Part shown: positions 23,045 to 35,099 of the stretch, in pieces
Position numbering within the stretch: the stretch's first letter is position 1
How the letters are laid out: every line of letters starts with the position of its first letter
From: Bretschneidera sinensis
Taxonomy: Eukaryota > Streptophyta > Magnoliopsida > Brassicales > Akaniaceae
Reading direction: 5' to 3'
DNA length: 64,000 bases
NCBI GenBank assembly: GCA_023935145.1
Contig: CM043697.1
Coordinates: 54,076,001 to 54,140,000, forward strand
Made by a program: the position numbers and the translations under genes
The notes under the pieces: model-generated
What the model was told of the DNA's origin: nothing
What the model saw: only the letters and a program-made list of their open reading frames with translations
The model's database searches: none

Positions 23045-23490
23045 AAAATATCCTCTATATAAAAGGGATCATAGATAAATTTTGAAGTGCACTCATAATT
23101 TCAATATACATTGTAAACCAAAGGGGTTTACTTTTATAGTTAGGTTGATAGTTTTAGGTGCATTGATGTTTTAGGTTGTCAAGTAGAAAGAACACTTACA
23201 ACTAAAGTTAGGCTGAGAGTTTGGGTTATATTGGGGTTTTTGGATTGTAAGGTAGTGAGATTTTAGCAACTTTACTCTTCCTAAAGTTGTAACTGAAGAT
23301 TAATAAAGTTGAGTGTTTGTTGGTGGACGCAGGCAGAGAGATTGTCGAATCATATTAATTCTTAGTGTTTTTACTCTTTATTTTCTTTGTCTATTTAATT
23401 GTTGTGGTTGTGCTTTTTTACCTAAAACTTGAATAAGTGGATTTTAGAGGTAAAATCCTAACAAGTAGTATCAAACATTGGATCTCAACA
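23045..23490 (+). repeat. Element C 5' LTR
   Basis: It starts near ATATCCTCTATATAAA, where the TATATAAA is a likely TATA box, and ends GGATCTCAACA. It aligns along its length with 24017-24461. Its last 40 bases include AGTAGTATCAAACATTGG, which resembles a primer-binding site inside the LTR. Confidence 0.8.
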
Positions 23491-23492
23491 AG

Positions 23493-23503
23493 TGGTATCA
23501 GAG
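23493..23503 (+). other. Element C primer-binding site
   Basis: TGGTATCAGAG, complementary to the initiator-Met tRNA 3' end, sits two bases inside the 5' LTR. Confidence 0.75.
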
Positions 23504-23549
23504 AGCTGTAGTTGTGATGACAAAACACTGAAGACAAGAAAAATTAATA

Positions 23550-23956
23550 TGGAGTAATTTTATAAGGAGAATGATTTCTTTCTTTGGAAAAGTTTTGTCA
23601 AAGATGTGTTGATACGATAAGGGCTTTACAAGGCGATTGAAGAGTCTAAGCCACTAGAGATTATGGAAGAAATTTTGGAAGATATGTCGATGAGCGCGGT
23701 GAGTACAATTCATTTGGCATTGGCTCTTGAGATAAGGTATAGCGTGTTGTTTAAGACATCTCCGAAGATTTTGTGGGACAAACTTGAGAGGACCTACAAA
23801 GAGACGTCTACAATCAATCGTTTAGACTTGAAGGATAATGAATTGAAGATGGAAAGAGTTTGGATGGATGGGAAGGTCCTTGCAGTACCTCCAGTTAAAG
23901 ATAAGTTGAAGAGGTCAAGTGTGTTGGAGCTTGAAGAATTGTTCATGAATATATAA
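23550..23956 (+). pseudogene. Element C Gag fragment
   Basis: The ORF at 23663-23956 (97 codons) includes MSMSAVSTIHLALA, SPKILWDKLERTYKE and LDLKDNELKM, matching copia Gag of the UBN2/DUF4219 kind. The upstream segment near 23550 translates as NDFFLWKSFVKDVL in another frame with stops. No zinc knuckle follows. It is a remnant without an obvious function of its own. Confidence 0.72.
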
Positions 23957-24016
23957 AGAGATGAACCAAATAATGAGAGGATGGTTGCTTCGAAAAGTAT
24001 GTGAATGAGATGGGAG

Positions 24017-24461
24017 AAAATATCCTCTATATAAAGGAGATACTAGAGAAGTTTTGAGTCACACTCATAATTCCAATAAACATTGTAAACCATAAGGGTT
24101 TATTGCTAGAGTTAGGTTAAGAGATTTGGGTATATTGGGGTTTTGGGTTGTTAAGTAGAGATGACACTTACAACTATAGCTAGGTTGTGAGCTTTGATTG
24201 TATTGAGCTTTTTGGATTGTGAGGTAGTGAAAGTTTAGTAACTTTGTTCTTCCTAAAGTTTTAACTAAAGATTAATAAAGTTGATTGTTTGTTGGTGAAC
24301 GTAGGCAAAGAGGTTGCCTAACTACATTAATTCTTGGTATTCTTACTCTTTATTTTCTTTGCCTATTTAATTATTGTGGTTGTATTTTTTACCTAAAATT
24401 TGAGTTGCTTGATTTTAGAGGTAAAATCCTAACAAGTGGTATCAAAGCCTGGATCCCAACA
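24017..24461 (+). repeat. Element C 3' LTR
   Basis: The partner of 23045-23490, from ATATCCTCTATATAAA to GGATCCCAACA. It contains AGTGGTATCAAAGCC at about 24434-24448, again a primer-site-like sequence inside the LTR end. Confidence 0.8.
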
Positions 24462-25290
24462 AAATGATTCTATATAGGCAAGTACAATTATACTCAAATT
24501 TGATCACAATATAAGTCTTAAAGTATTATCAAATTACCTTTTTTGTTATAATCACATAACTCATCTATAAGCTTACAATCCTACCATATTACCCGCATAA
24601 ATAAAGAGAAATAACCATTAAATAACACTCTCTCTATCCGAATTGTTGTCCTTGTTTGAAAAGTATGAAGTTTAAAGAGCTAGTATTATAACTTTCTCTT
24701 TCAAATGAATATTGTTACATGTAAAATAGTGTGGCTAATGTTGATTATAAACCCACATATTATGTCATTTTGAATTATATGGGATCAATTTACACGGTTT
24801 TCCAAAGAAGTTAAGGGTAAATGGGGAAAATAACTGAATATTTCGCCTAAATTTTTAGAATATGAACAAGAATTTTGAAATATTCCAAAATGAAAAGATG
24901 GATAAAAATTATGAGACATAAATAGTACTAATAAATCACACATTGGTGAGACATTTGAGATTTTGTGATTTAAGAACTTCAAATTTGATCTTTTTAGTCA
25001 AAATATTAACTTGTATATCATGATATGTCAGAGAGGGTAGAATCATCGAACCTAGGATTTGGGTTATTCATTTATTTATTCTTTTTGTAATTTCTCGTTG
25101 TACTTTATTATTGGAATAATGCAATCCAATATTATATATATTTTGCTTTTGTCTTTAAATGATTAAAACATCTTTTGAAAAATGGCTAGTGTATATCATT
25201 ATTAGCATAAAATAAAAACGGGATCATAATGTGATTCAATGAGTATCTATTGTAATAAAAATTGTAGAGAGCTCATCTATGCCAACCATA
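24462..25290. other. Intergenic region with a possible Stowaway-like MITE remnant
   Basis: Near 24626-24640 the sequence ACTCTCTCTATCCG resembles the Stowaway/mariner terminal consensus (CTCCCTCCGTC). A weak inverse (ATGAGACATAAATAGTA) appears near 24910-24925. The ends are too degraded to be certain. No gene is recognised in the rest. Confidence 0.35.
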
Positions 25291-25706
25291 GAATTAAACC
25301 ATTCACTACCAAATAATCTCTTAAAGGTTTAATTAAGAATTAAGGTGCCAAAAACAATGAAGTTTGAACTTAGATTCTTTTTCTCCACATTTCTCTCAAG
25401 TATACTTGATCGAAATAAAATGGTAAAGTTTCATGTTAGTTGGAAAGAAAAAGCTGAATATCCACACAGTCTACAAACTGAGAAATTCTTGTTTGGTTCA
25501 GGTTTCATGAATCGAGAGCAAGATTAACCGTCCGATGAAACCTGATCCAAGCAAAATTTCTCCTACGAACTATTTGTCTTATTCTTTTGATGCTTCACCA
25601 TTTTCATATATTTTTTCATAATTAGTTTATTTAATTTTCTTTTAACTCTTAATCATTTCTTTATCTTCGTTATTATTACTTTTCTATTTCCTTTTTCTTA
25701 TAAATA

Positions 25707-26194
25707 TGATTCACACATTGGAGTTGAAGTACATCCAGGAACTACCAAATAACAGAAATGAAGGAATAAAAATGATTTGAGTAGCAATAACTTGGACATA
25801 GGTAGTAACGTAGTTAGAGCCGAAACAGCAAGAGTGATCAAGTTGATTAGATGGATTCGTACAATAATGGATATTACTAACTAACTGGACTGAAGGTTAA
25901 TAGGGAATTCAACAAACTTAAGTTGGACAGGAATGTTCAAATAGCAATTAGAGTTAGTTAAACTCCGTAACAAGCATAAACAATTGTTTTCCATTCCTTT
26001 TAGCTTTCTATTAATTGAATTGTTACCAATTGGTTGTAACCATAGAGAGTAGGTGCTATAAATAAATCGAATTGTAACCATTTAGATTTCATCAATGAAA
26101 ATTCAACAAATTATCACAATTTATATTTCCTCAATTATGAGGGTTTTCTAAATATTGAATCTATCAAGGTTTCTTTTGATACCTACTTGTATCA
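25707..26194 (+). repeat. Duplicate copy of the element E 5' LTR
   Basis: TG at 25707 to CA at 26194, preceded by aaata, as is the main copy. A primer-site-like TTGGTGCTTTCATT follows. TATAAATAAAT near 26058 may be its TATA region. Confidence 0.85.
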
Positions 26195-26235
26195 GTTGGT
26201 GCTTTCATTTTCTTCCCAAAACATATATGACATCA

Positions 26236-26600
26236 TGGTAGATGCAACTAGATCCAAAGATGTGACACTAGATAAATTTTTTGCATTAATCAAAGAATCA
26301 CAGCAGGAGATTCGAGAAGAATTTTTGCATAATCTATTAACCATTACTCAACAAATCGAGAAGTTAACAACTACTTCAAAAATATCACATACTCCATATG
26401 AAGATCCTCATTCATATATTGTTGCTTATTCTTCTCACGATATTCAGTTTTTCCGTATTTTCAAGAGTCTTAAACCAGAATTCCTAAGTTTGATGATGGT
26501 GATCCTACTAATTGGCTCTTTCGAGTCAAGCAATTCTTTCTTCATGACAACATAGCTAAAGATCAAAATTTGATTATGGTTTCTTTTCACTTGGAAGGCG
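26236..26600 (+). pseudogene. Duplicate copy of the element E Gag N-terminus
   Basis: The ORF opens MVDATRSKDVTLDKFF and is Glu/Gln-rich. After residue about 95 the Gag reading continues in another frame with the GDPTNWLFRVKQFF motif. The same shift occurs in the copy at 29747. It stops at the element D LTR boundary at 26601. Confidence 0.75.
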
Positions 26601-27033
26601 TGTAACGACCCATCAAGGGTTGGCTACCCCCGATACGGTGTTGTCACGTTTTGAAATTCCAGCATGACACATATGCAACAATATAAAAGCATAGATCGAT
26701 TGAAAATATATACATACATAAATCCTTAACCCTCAATAAGGGAGTTACATTATTAAAATCCCAACTGAAACAATATATATAACATATTATGCATTAATAT
26801 TTACAAACAAAAAAATGTCCATTGGTCTGAGAATATGGACAATAAGACTTACAGATAATAACTCACTCTCAATCTCAGCTCACAAATCTATCTGTCATGC
26901 CCGCTATCTAAAATTATTTAATAATGAGGAGTGAGCTTCACAAGCTCAGTGAATTAAATTTACTAGAAGTACTCAATTTGTATACTTCTAGTTATATTTA
27001 TTCATTGTTAAATCAGCATAATTAACCATACAT

Positions 27034-28778
27034 CTTGTTGTGAGTTTTAAATTACTCGCAAACGCACGAGTCGTTTGCAATATAGTGTTGTGTTAGTGCG
27101 AGATCGAATCCAGAGAGAATTGCGTTGTGAAAATATAATTTTATCTAAATGAACCTTATCTTAACCTAGTTCCAAATTTTGAATTATATTTTGCAAAACA
27201 AATATAAACTAAACTAAATTGATTTAAAAACTAATGATAAAAACACTAAGGTTTCTGAATCCACCCCACCAAAGTTAAGCATATATCTTCATGTTCTGAA
27301 AATAGCCTATCAAAACATTCCATGAATCCAACATAAAACAAAAAACAACAAATATCTCAATTAAACCAAAAGCATCCAATGAATCCACTTTTAACAAATC
27401 ACAAAGGAAATCCAATTTAATAAAAAACAATTTGATGTATCCATCAGATGAAACACACGGAATATCCAACAGAACAATTTAAACGCAATCAATCATAATA
27501 TTTTACTCAAATAATTGACAGAACATTTATACTAAAAAAACATCAGAATTGTATAAACAAATCTGAAACTATTATGCTAAACAACGGCGAGGCTTCATCT
27601 TCAACCTTAGTTGAAGATTTTAGCCACTCATAATCATGAAACTAAAGTTCACAATAACAGTGCTAAACATTAAACTTTAAAACTAACAAAAGCAGTAAAA
27701 AAACTGACTATACATGGGTAGAAATTCCATTCGCTGTTGGGCGGCGCTTCCCCTCGTGGTAGCAAAGCCTTTGGAGATCCACCAGAATGCTAGTAGAAGT
27801 CCTCCAAATTGCACCAAAATGGCACTTGGATTGCACACTAAAGATGAAGTGAAGAGGGGCTTATATAGGGAAACATCACAAGTGCAATGTGTTTCCAATC
27901 CGATGTGGGATACTGTAGATTCCAGCTTTTGCTCTTTGACCTTTGTCTACTAAAACTGCCATAACTTTCTCTAGAAAAATCATTTTATTGATCCGTAAAA
28001 TTTCTCAGAAAATAGAAATCCGGATCTTTCCAAGCATATATGGTTCATCTCTTGGTTCTTCCTGAATCAGTACAGTTAAATCCTCAAAAATGGCTGATCT
28101 GTCATGCTGAAATCATGCACAGCCAGACCTTTGTCTGCTAAAACTACCATAACTTTCTCTAGAAAAATCATTTTATTGATCCGTAAAATTCTCCAGAAAA
28201 TAGACATCCGGATCTTTCTAAGCATATATGGCTCATCTCTTGGTTCTTCCTGAATCAATGCAGTTTAATCCTTAAAAATGGCTGATCTGTACGAGAAATT
28301 CTGGCAATTTAGTGAAACTCCTTTCCAAGCTTGTAAACCTGTAAAATAACGAAAAACAACTCAAAGTAACAAATTCCTAAGCTAACAAATGTAAATTAAG
28401 TGGCCAAAATATGCAATATTTGGCACTCATCAAATACCCCCAAATTTACATTTTACTAGTCCCTTAGTGAAACAAAATAAAAAAACTAAATGAAAAACAA
28501 AAAATATCAAGATAAGTTCATCACTCATGGTATCCAAAAATTTAAGGAGCATTCAAAACCATGATATTCATTCATAAGCAAGCTTAAAAAAATATAACTC
28601 ATATTCGCAATGAATAAGAATTTTAAAACCTAATTACTTACAAGAGGCAGGCTAAGACATCACAAGCTTGAATCAGTGTAAAGTGAATTAGCATATACAG
28701 TTGAGGTTTCCAAATAATTTCAATGTACAATATATCCATGTTTCAAGATTCACAGAATTTTTCATCAGAATGAATAGC
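27034..28778 (-). repeat. H1: unclassified non-coding repeat, inverted relative to H2
   Basis: Its reverse complement shares stretches with about 39660-40978: AAAGGAGTTTCACTAAATTG, AAGATCCGGATGTCTATTTT, ATTTTTCTAGAGAAAGTTAT and the terminal CGTTTGC/GTTTGGG...ACTCAC region. It has no ORF with recognisable similarity. The left end (plus strand) carries a small hairpin, GCAAACG and CGTTTGC around a 7-base loop at about 27058-27078. No LTRs, primer site or target duplications were identified. It could be a large non-autonomous retroelement or a foldback element. Confidence 0.6.
27938..28295. repeat. Two-copy tandem repeat inside H1, about 188-base period
   Basis: GACCTTTGTCT begins at 27938 and again at 28126. 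Both units contain CATAACTTTCTCTAGAAAAA, TTATTGATCCGTAAAA, ATCCGGATCTTTC and AAAATGGCTGATCTGT, with a few substitutions between them. H2 has the equivalent only once. Confidence 0.85.
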
Positions 28779-29195
28779 GAATTAAACCATTCACTACCAA
28801 ATAATCTCTTAAAGGTTTAATTAAGAATTAAGGTGCCAAAAACAATGAAGTTTGAACTTAGATTCTTTTTCTCCTCATTTCTCTCAACTATAATTGATCG
28901 AAATAAAATGGTAAAGTTTCATGTTAGTTGGAAAGAAAAAGCTGGAATATCCACACAGTCTACAAACTGAGAAATTCTTGTTTGGTTCAGGTTTCATGAA
29001 TCGAGAGCAAGATTAACCGTCCGATGAAACCTGATCTAAGCAAAATTTCTCCTACGAACTATTTGTCTTATTCTTTTGATGCTTCACCATTTTCATATAT
29101 TTTTTCATAATTAGTTTATTTAATTTTCTTTTAACTCTTAATCATTTCTTTATCTTCGTTATTATTACTTTTCTATTTCTTTTTTCTTATAAATA
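28779..29195. other. Original left flank of element E, also copied at 25291-25706
   Basis: This is the host or older sequence into which element E inserted. It ends with the target site aaata. It contains ATTAAACCATTCACTACC and an uninformative short ORF. It is not matched inside E, which supports the LTR boundary at 29196. Confidence 0.6.
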
Positions 29196-29691
29196 TGATT
29201 CACGCATTGGAGTTGAAGTACATTTAGGAACTACCAAATAATAGAAATGAAGGAATAAAAATGATTTGAGCAGCAATAACTTGGACATAGGTAGTAACGT
29301 AGTTAGAGCCAAATCAGCAAGAGTGATCAAGCCTTCAAGTTGGTTAGATGGATTCGTACAATAATGGATATCACTAACTAACTGGATTGGAGGTTAATAG
29401 GGAATTCAACAAACTTAAGTTGGATAGGAATGTTCAAATAGCAATTAGAGTTAGTTAAACTCTGTAACAAGCATAAACAATTGTTTTCCATTCCTTTTAG
29501 CTTTCTATTAATTGAATTGTTACCAATTGGTTGTAACCATAGAGAGTAGATGCTATAAATAAATTGAATTGTAACCGTTTAGATTTCATCAACGAAAATT
29601 CAACAAATTCTCACAATTTATTTTTCCTCAATTCTGAGGGTTTTCTAAATATTGAATCTATCAAGGTTTCTTTTGATACCTACTTGTATCA
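29196..29691 (+). repeat. Element E 5' LTR
   Basis: TGATTCACGCATTGG to CTTGTATCA. It aligns with the 3' LTR at roughly 80%, and with the upstream duplicate at roughly 95%. It contains TATAAATAAATTG near 29555, a likely promoter region. Confidence 0.85.
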
Positions 29692-29692
29692 A

Positions 29693-29706
29693 TTGGTGCT
29701 TTCATT
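29693..29706 (+). other. Element E primer-binding site candidate
   Basis: TTGGTGCTTTCATT directly follows the 5' LTR. It differs from the Met-tRNA site used by A, C, D and F. The tRNA partner was not determined. Confidence 0.5.
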
Positions 29707-29746
29707 TTCTTCCTAACCATTTTCTTCCCAAAACATATATGACATC

Positions 29747-30112
29747 ATGGTAGATACAACTAGATCCAAAGATGTGACAGTAGATAAATTTTTTACATTA
29801 ATCAAAGAATCACAGCGGGAGATTCGAGAAGAATTTTTGCATAATCTATTAATCATTACTCAACAAATGGAGAAGTTAACAACTACTTCAAAAATATCAC
29901 ATACTCCACATGAAGATCCTCATTCATATATTGTTGCTTATTCTTCTCACGATATTCAGTTTTTCCGTATTTTCAAGAGTCTTAAACCAGAATTCCTAAG
30001 TTTGATGATGGTGATCCTACTAATTAGCTCTTTCGAGTCAAGCAATTCTTTCTTCACCATAACATAGCTAAAGATCAAAATTTGATTATGGTTTCTTTTC
30101 ACTTGGAAGGTG
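29747..30112 (+). pseudogene. Element E Gag, N-terminal part (up to the D insertion)
   Basis: The ORF opens MVDTTRSKDVTVDKFF, and after a frameshift gives DDGDPTNWLFRVKQFF-like Gag sequence ending near MVSFHLEG exactly at the element D boundary. Gag forms the particle shell. The reading resumes at 38672. The first-frame ORF ends at 30067. Confidence 0.75.
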
Positions 30113-31890
30113 TGTAACGACCCATCAAGGGTTGGCCACCCCCGATACGGTGTCGTCACGTTTTGAAATCCCAACACGACACATATGCAACAATATAAAA
30201 GCATAGATCGATTGAAAATATATACATACATAAATCCTCAACCCTCAACAGGGGAGTTACATTATTAAAATCCAAACTAAACAATATATATAACATATTA
30301 TGCATGAATATTTACAAACAAAAAAAATGTCCATTGGTCTAAAGATGTGGACCACAAGACTTACAGATAATAACTTAGTCTGAATCTCAGCTCACAAATC
30401 TATCTGTCATGCCCGCTACCTAAAATTATTTAACAATGAGGAGTGAGCTTCACAAGCTCAGTGAATTAAATTTACTAGAAGTAGTCAATTTGTATACTTC
30501 TAGTTATATTTATTCATTGTTAAATCAGTATAATTAACCATGAATATCTTCTCACATTCTAATTCAATCATATATCAATTTTTCTTAATAAATAAATTAT
30601 TAGGCTATCATCTTTCAATACATATATCTCATATACTTTATCAATTTAATATTTCCAATTCAATATCATCATGAAGTTCACATCATATAAACAATCAATA
30701 ATATAATTCTTTATTATGTCATCCTTTCTATTTATCTATCATCAAAATTGTCTCATTATAAGACTCATCTATTTGTCAATAATTCAATACTCAAAACTGA
30801 TTCATTAGCATCTCAAACATTAATAATAAATATTTAAAACAAATATAATGGATGAATTTAAATTATCTTTCTTTCTGTCTCATTAGATCTTTTCATATTA
30901 TCATTTAGGAACGTCTTTTCAACCAGACCAGCTACCTTCCTGGTCTTTTCAACCAGCCCAGCTACTTTCCTGGTCTTCCGTTTTATGCATATGAGCAATA
31001 ACATGCAAGCAAGCATACATCAAAGCATTCAATTCAACTATCTAGCTTTTTCTCAAAATTATTATTTTTATTATATGTATTAATTGTCTCCTCATATATT
31101 ATATCAATTTTTCAATCGTATTTTTCAGAAATTTCATATAATTTTTCAGCATATTTTTCATTAATCCATCTCTTTTTAAAATATAAATTCTTATCTAATT
31201 AATATTCAACATACTATTAAATCCCTAATAAATAAATCAATCCATTATCATACATAACAGAAAATACATAATTAAATCACTATAATTCAACAATTTATTC
31301 AAATATTATAAATTCATATTTTTATTAGTCTCGATTACTACAAGTAAATCTAACTCACTACGTAGCACTTAAAACTACATGTGGATCACCTCCTTGCCTT
31401 TCTTGCTCCTTTCAGCAATTTCTTGAGATTGTTGATCACCAACACCTAACCATAAACCTTCATAAATCTTACTATTTCATAACTTAATTCAAACAATATA
31501 ATTATTTAGTTATGAGTCTTATTGAAAATTTACCTCAAATATAATGAAATCTTGCTATTGAAGTCGAATAACTGAAATATCTAAATAATTGGAGAAATTT
31601 ATATATGAACCTTTACTGAGGAAAACAGAATTGAAGAAGAGAAGGAAAAAAAAACAAGTGACGTGATCTGAAGCATATAATGGCTTTTGAGAATTTAAAG
31701 CATGTTGTTTCTTTTTTTTATAATTAACTTATAATCAAACTTTTTAGAATTCACATGGGCGTGAACTGCCTTGCCGTTTCAATTTTTTTTTAAATCAATA
31801 GTAAATCTTTCATATATATATTATTTTTAATTCCATGTAACATCTTTCAAATTACTTCTTTACCCTTACTTTAAAAACAAAAGTATTACA
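30113..31890 (-). repeat. Element D 3' LTR
   Basis: The plus strand runs TGTAACGACCCATC to AAGTATTACA. It matches 36874-38671 throughout, at roughly 90% or more by eye. It includes a duplicated TTTTCAACCAGMCCAGCTAC segment near 30918-30970 that differs between the two LTRs. Confidence 0.88.
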
Positions 31891-31899
31891 ATTTCACGC

Positions 31900-33370
31900 A
31901 CCTTAAAAAAATTTGTCCACGAAATTTCCTTACTTAACTCATGAAAAAGCTAGGGGTACTCTTTCCTCATTCTTGCCTCATGCTCCCAAGTAATTTCTTT
32001 CAACATATTTGTTCTGCCATAATACCTAAACCAAAAGAATAACTTTATTACGCAAGACTTGTTCCTTTCTATCTAGAATTCAAATGAGTACTTGCATAAA
32101 GGTGAAATCTTCTTGAAGTTCTACATATTGACTCGGAATACTATGAGATTCATCATGTAAACACTTTCTCAATAGTGAAACATGAAACACAATGTGTAAT
32201 TGCTTTAAATCTAGAGGCAAATCCAATCTGTATGCTACTGGTCAAACTCTTTCAATTACCACATATGGCCCCACAAATCTCGGACTCAACTTTGCTTTCT
32301 TTTTAAATCTCAATACACCATTCCACGGAGATATCTTCAAAAACACTCAGTCACCAACCTGAAACTCAAGAGGTCATCTTCTATTATCAGCATATCCATT
32401 ATGTCTGCTTTATGCTACTTTATAGTTCTTTTTAACCAGTTTGATCCTCTCAGTAGTCAAATCTATCATTTATTGACCAAATACCTTTCTTTCTCCAACT
32501 TCTTCCCAACATACTAGAGTTTTGCACCTTCTACCATATAAAGCCTCAAATGGTGCCATCCCAATACTAGTTTGATACTGATTATTGTATGCAAAATCGA
32601 TCAAAGGTAAAAAAAAGTATCCCAGTTCACTGAAAAACTTAATACACTTTCCCTCAGCATATCTTCTAGTATTCTAATGATTCTCTCATCTGTCCATCAG
32701 TTTGAGGATGAAAAGCTGTACTAAACTACAATTACATGCCTATAGATTTTTTAAGATCTCTCCAAGATCTAGAAGTGAATCTAGAATTCCTATCTGATAC
32801 AATGCTTAAAGGTACTCAATGTAATCTCATAATTTCCACTAGATACAATTCAACCAACTTTTCAGGACTCCATGTAGTTTTAATAGGAAAGAAATGTGAA
32901 GACTTAGAAATTCTATCCACTATAACCCATACAACATCATGACCTCTCTAGGTAGGGGAAAAACTAGAAACAAAATCCATTCTTACATTCTCCCATGGCC
33001 ATTCAGGTACTAGAATATGCTATAATAAACCTGCTGGATGTCTATTCTCAGACTTCACCTGTTGAGAAATCAAATATCTAGAAATATACTCAGCTATATC
33101 CTTCTTCATCCCTAACCACCAATAATTCTGTCTCAACCCCCTATACATCTTATTATTACCCGGGTGCAGAGAATACACAAAATCATGAGCCTCTTTTAGT
33201 ATCTCGTTTTTTTATCTCAAAATCATTGGGAACACAAATTCTATGTCCCAATACCACCATACCATCTTCTTTAATTCTAAACTCAGTCAGTTTCCCACTC
33301 AATACTTCCTGTTTGATCTTCTCTATCCCTTTATCTCCACTATACATATGTAACAGTGATCAATAATAGA
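31900..33370 (-). pseudogene. Element D integrase remnant
   Basis: On the minus strand near 33180-33030 the translation reads YSLHPGNNKMYRGLRQNYWW and then MKKDIAEYISRYLISQQ. This is the integrase zinc-binding region with its Cys pair changed to Tyr and Ser. Near 32980-32760 it reads VDRISKSSHFFPIKTTWS and then a core segment with SDRNSRF. C-terminal sequence continues toward 32000. Several stops occur, and it is not functional. Confidence 0.78.
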
Positions 33371-33373
33371 AGA

Positions 33374-34996
33374 TTATACCATCATATTTGCCATCAATAC
33401 TCCTCTATCATTCATACTCAACTGCATTCTCATTTTTCTTAATTCTATCATCAAGCTAATATCATGACTTCTAATAGCAGCTAATCTGCCTGCAGACTTT
33501 CTACTCAATACATCAACCACTACATTAGCCTTCCCTTGATGATAATGAATTGTACAGTCATAGTCACTAATCAATTCCATACACCTCATCTGCCTCAAAT
33601 TCAACTCTCTTAGGGTAGGTAAATGCGTCAAAATTTTATTATCTGTAAAAATTTCAAAAGTGGCTCCATACAGATGATGTCTCCAAATCTTCAAAGCAAA
33701 AACTATGGCAGCCAATTCTAAATCATGGGTCGGGTAATTTCTCTCATGGTTCTTCAATTGCTTAGAAGCATAGGCTATAACTCTCCCATGTTGTACCAAC
33801 ACACATCCCAACCCTTGAAGTGACGCATCACTATATACTAAAAATCTTTCATCACTAGAAGGAAGCAGTAATACCGGAGCAGTAGTCAATTTCTTTTTCA
33901 ATAGCTGGAAACTTTTCTCACATTCTTCTGACCCCATAAACTTCACTTTCTTCCTTATCAATCTGGTCAATGGTTCAGCAGTAATAGAAAAATCCTGGCT
34001 AAACCTTCTATAATAACTAGCCAACCCTAAAAAGCTTTTAATTTTAGTCACACTAGTGGATCTTTCCCAATTGAACACCACCTTTACTTTCTGTGGGTCA
34101 ACAACTATACCATCTCTTAACACAACATGCCCCAAGAAAGATATTTCACTCAACCAAAACGCATACTTAGAGAACTTTCCATACAATTTCTCTCTCCTTA
34201 GAATTTCCAACACTATCTCTAAATGTTGACTATGCTCATCTTCATTCTTGGAATATACTAGAATATGATCAATAAATACAATCACAAATCTATCCAAGAA
34301 TGATTTAAACATCGATTCATTAGATCTATAAATGCTGCATGAGTAGCATTAGTTAACCCAAATGGCATCACAAGGAACTCATGATGGCCATAACGTGTCC
34401 TAAAAGCAGCCTTACGGATGTCCCTCTTTTTTATCCTCAACTGATGATAACCCGATCTCAGGTCTATCTTAGAAAACACCCTAGCCCCCTGTAACTGCTT
34501 GAATAAATCATCTATCCTAGGCAAAAGGATATTTATTCTTGATGGTGATCTTATTCAACTGTCTATAATCAATACACAACCTCATCATTCCATCATTCTT
34601 CTTTAAAAACAACACGAGGGCTCCCTAAGACGACATATTATATCGAATAAATTATTTTTCTAGCAACTCCTGAAGCTGAACTTTCAATTCTCTCAACTCA
34701 ACTGGTGCAATAGATATGGGTGCTGATCTTGGAATCACCTCAATAGAAAACTCAATCTCCCTATTGGGAGGCAACCCAAACAACTCCTCAAGGAACACAT
34801 CAAAAAAATCTTTCACTAGTAAGATTTTTTCTAACTTCCTAATCTCCTTTCTAAAATCCACCACATACGCCAAATACCTCTCACAACCCTTCTTCAACCA
34901 TCTACTAGCGGTCAAGGCAGAAATAAGACAGTTGGCAAGTATCTTATGTTCTCCCTGAAAATTAAACACATCTTGTCCCGGTATCTTGAACACCAC
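33374..34996 (-). pseudogene. Element D reverse transcriptase and RNase H
   Basis: Reading leftward: 34996-34652 is the segment before the polymerase (DFFDVFLEELFGLPPNREIE). 34524-34282 is the palm ([26 protein letters not shown]). 34312-33374 is a 312-codon ORF with the active-site motif FIDH in place of FIDD (His codon at 34265-34267). It continues through SFLGLASYYRRF and RNase H (LVYSDASLQGLG, FTDNKILTHL). A frameshift separates the last two ORFs near 34290. The Asp-to-His change removes a metal ligand. Confidence 0.87.
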
Positions 34997-35099
34997 ATTC
35001 TTCCTGAAACAATCTACCCAAGCATTATATGTAGATAACTAATTCATCCCTATAATTAAATCAAAATCTGTTATATCCAAGGGCAAAAAATCAACTTCA

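Larger units (their letters stand above)
23045..24461 (+). mobile_element. Element C: short internally deleted copia retrotransposon (TRIM-like)
   Basis: Two LTRs (about 23045-23490 and 24017-24461) flank only about 526 bases. Just inside the left LTR is TGGTATCAGAG, the Met-tRNA primer site, so the element is on the plus strand. A purine run (GAGATGGGAGA) precedes the right LTR. The interior holds only part of a copia Gag. Reverse transcriptase, integrase and protease are absent, so it would need enzymes supplied in trans. Outer target duplications were not resolved because the 5' edge is unclear. Confidence 0.82.
25291..27033 (+). repeat. Upstream duplicate of the element E 5' end together with the start of element D
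   Basis: This 1.74-kb block matches 28779-about 30545 nearly base for base, at roughly 95% by eye. It contains about 416 bases of E's original left flank, an E LTR copy (25707-26194, preceded by aaata), and a Gag start at 26236 with the same frameshift as the other copy. From 26601 it has the first 430 bases of the element D LTR at the same insertion point. The duplication therefore postdates insertion of D into E. It ends where the H1 repeat begins. Confidence 0.88.

Noticed and set aside
27714..27953. 79-codon ORF in H1
   Set aside because: It opposes another ORF of similar length, has no recognisable motif and lies in a repeat without other coding signal.
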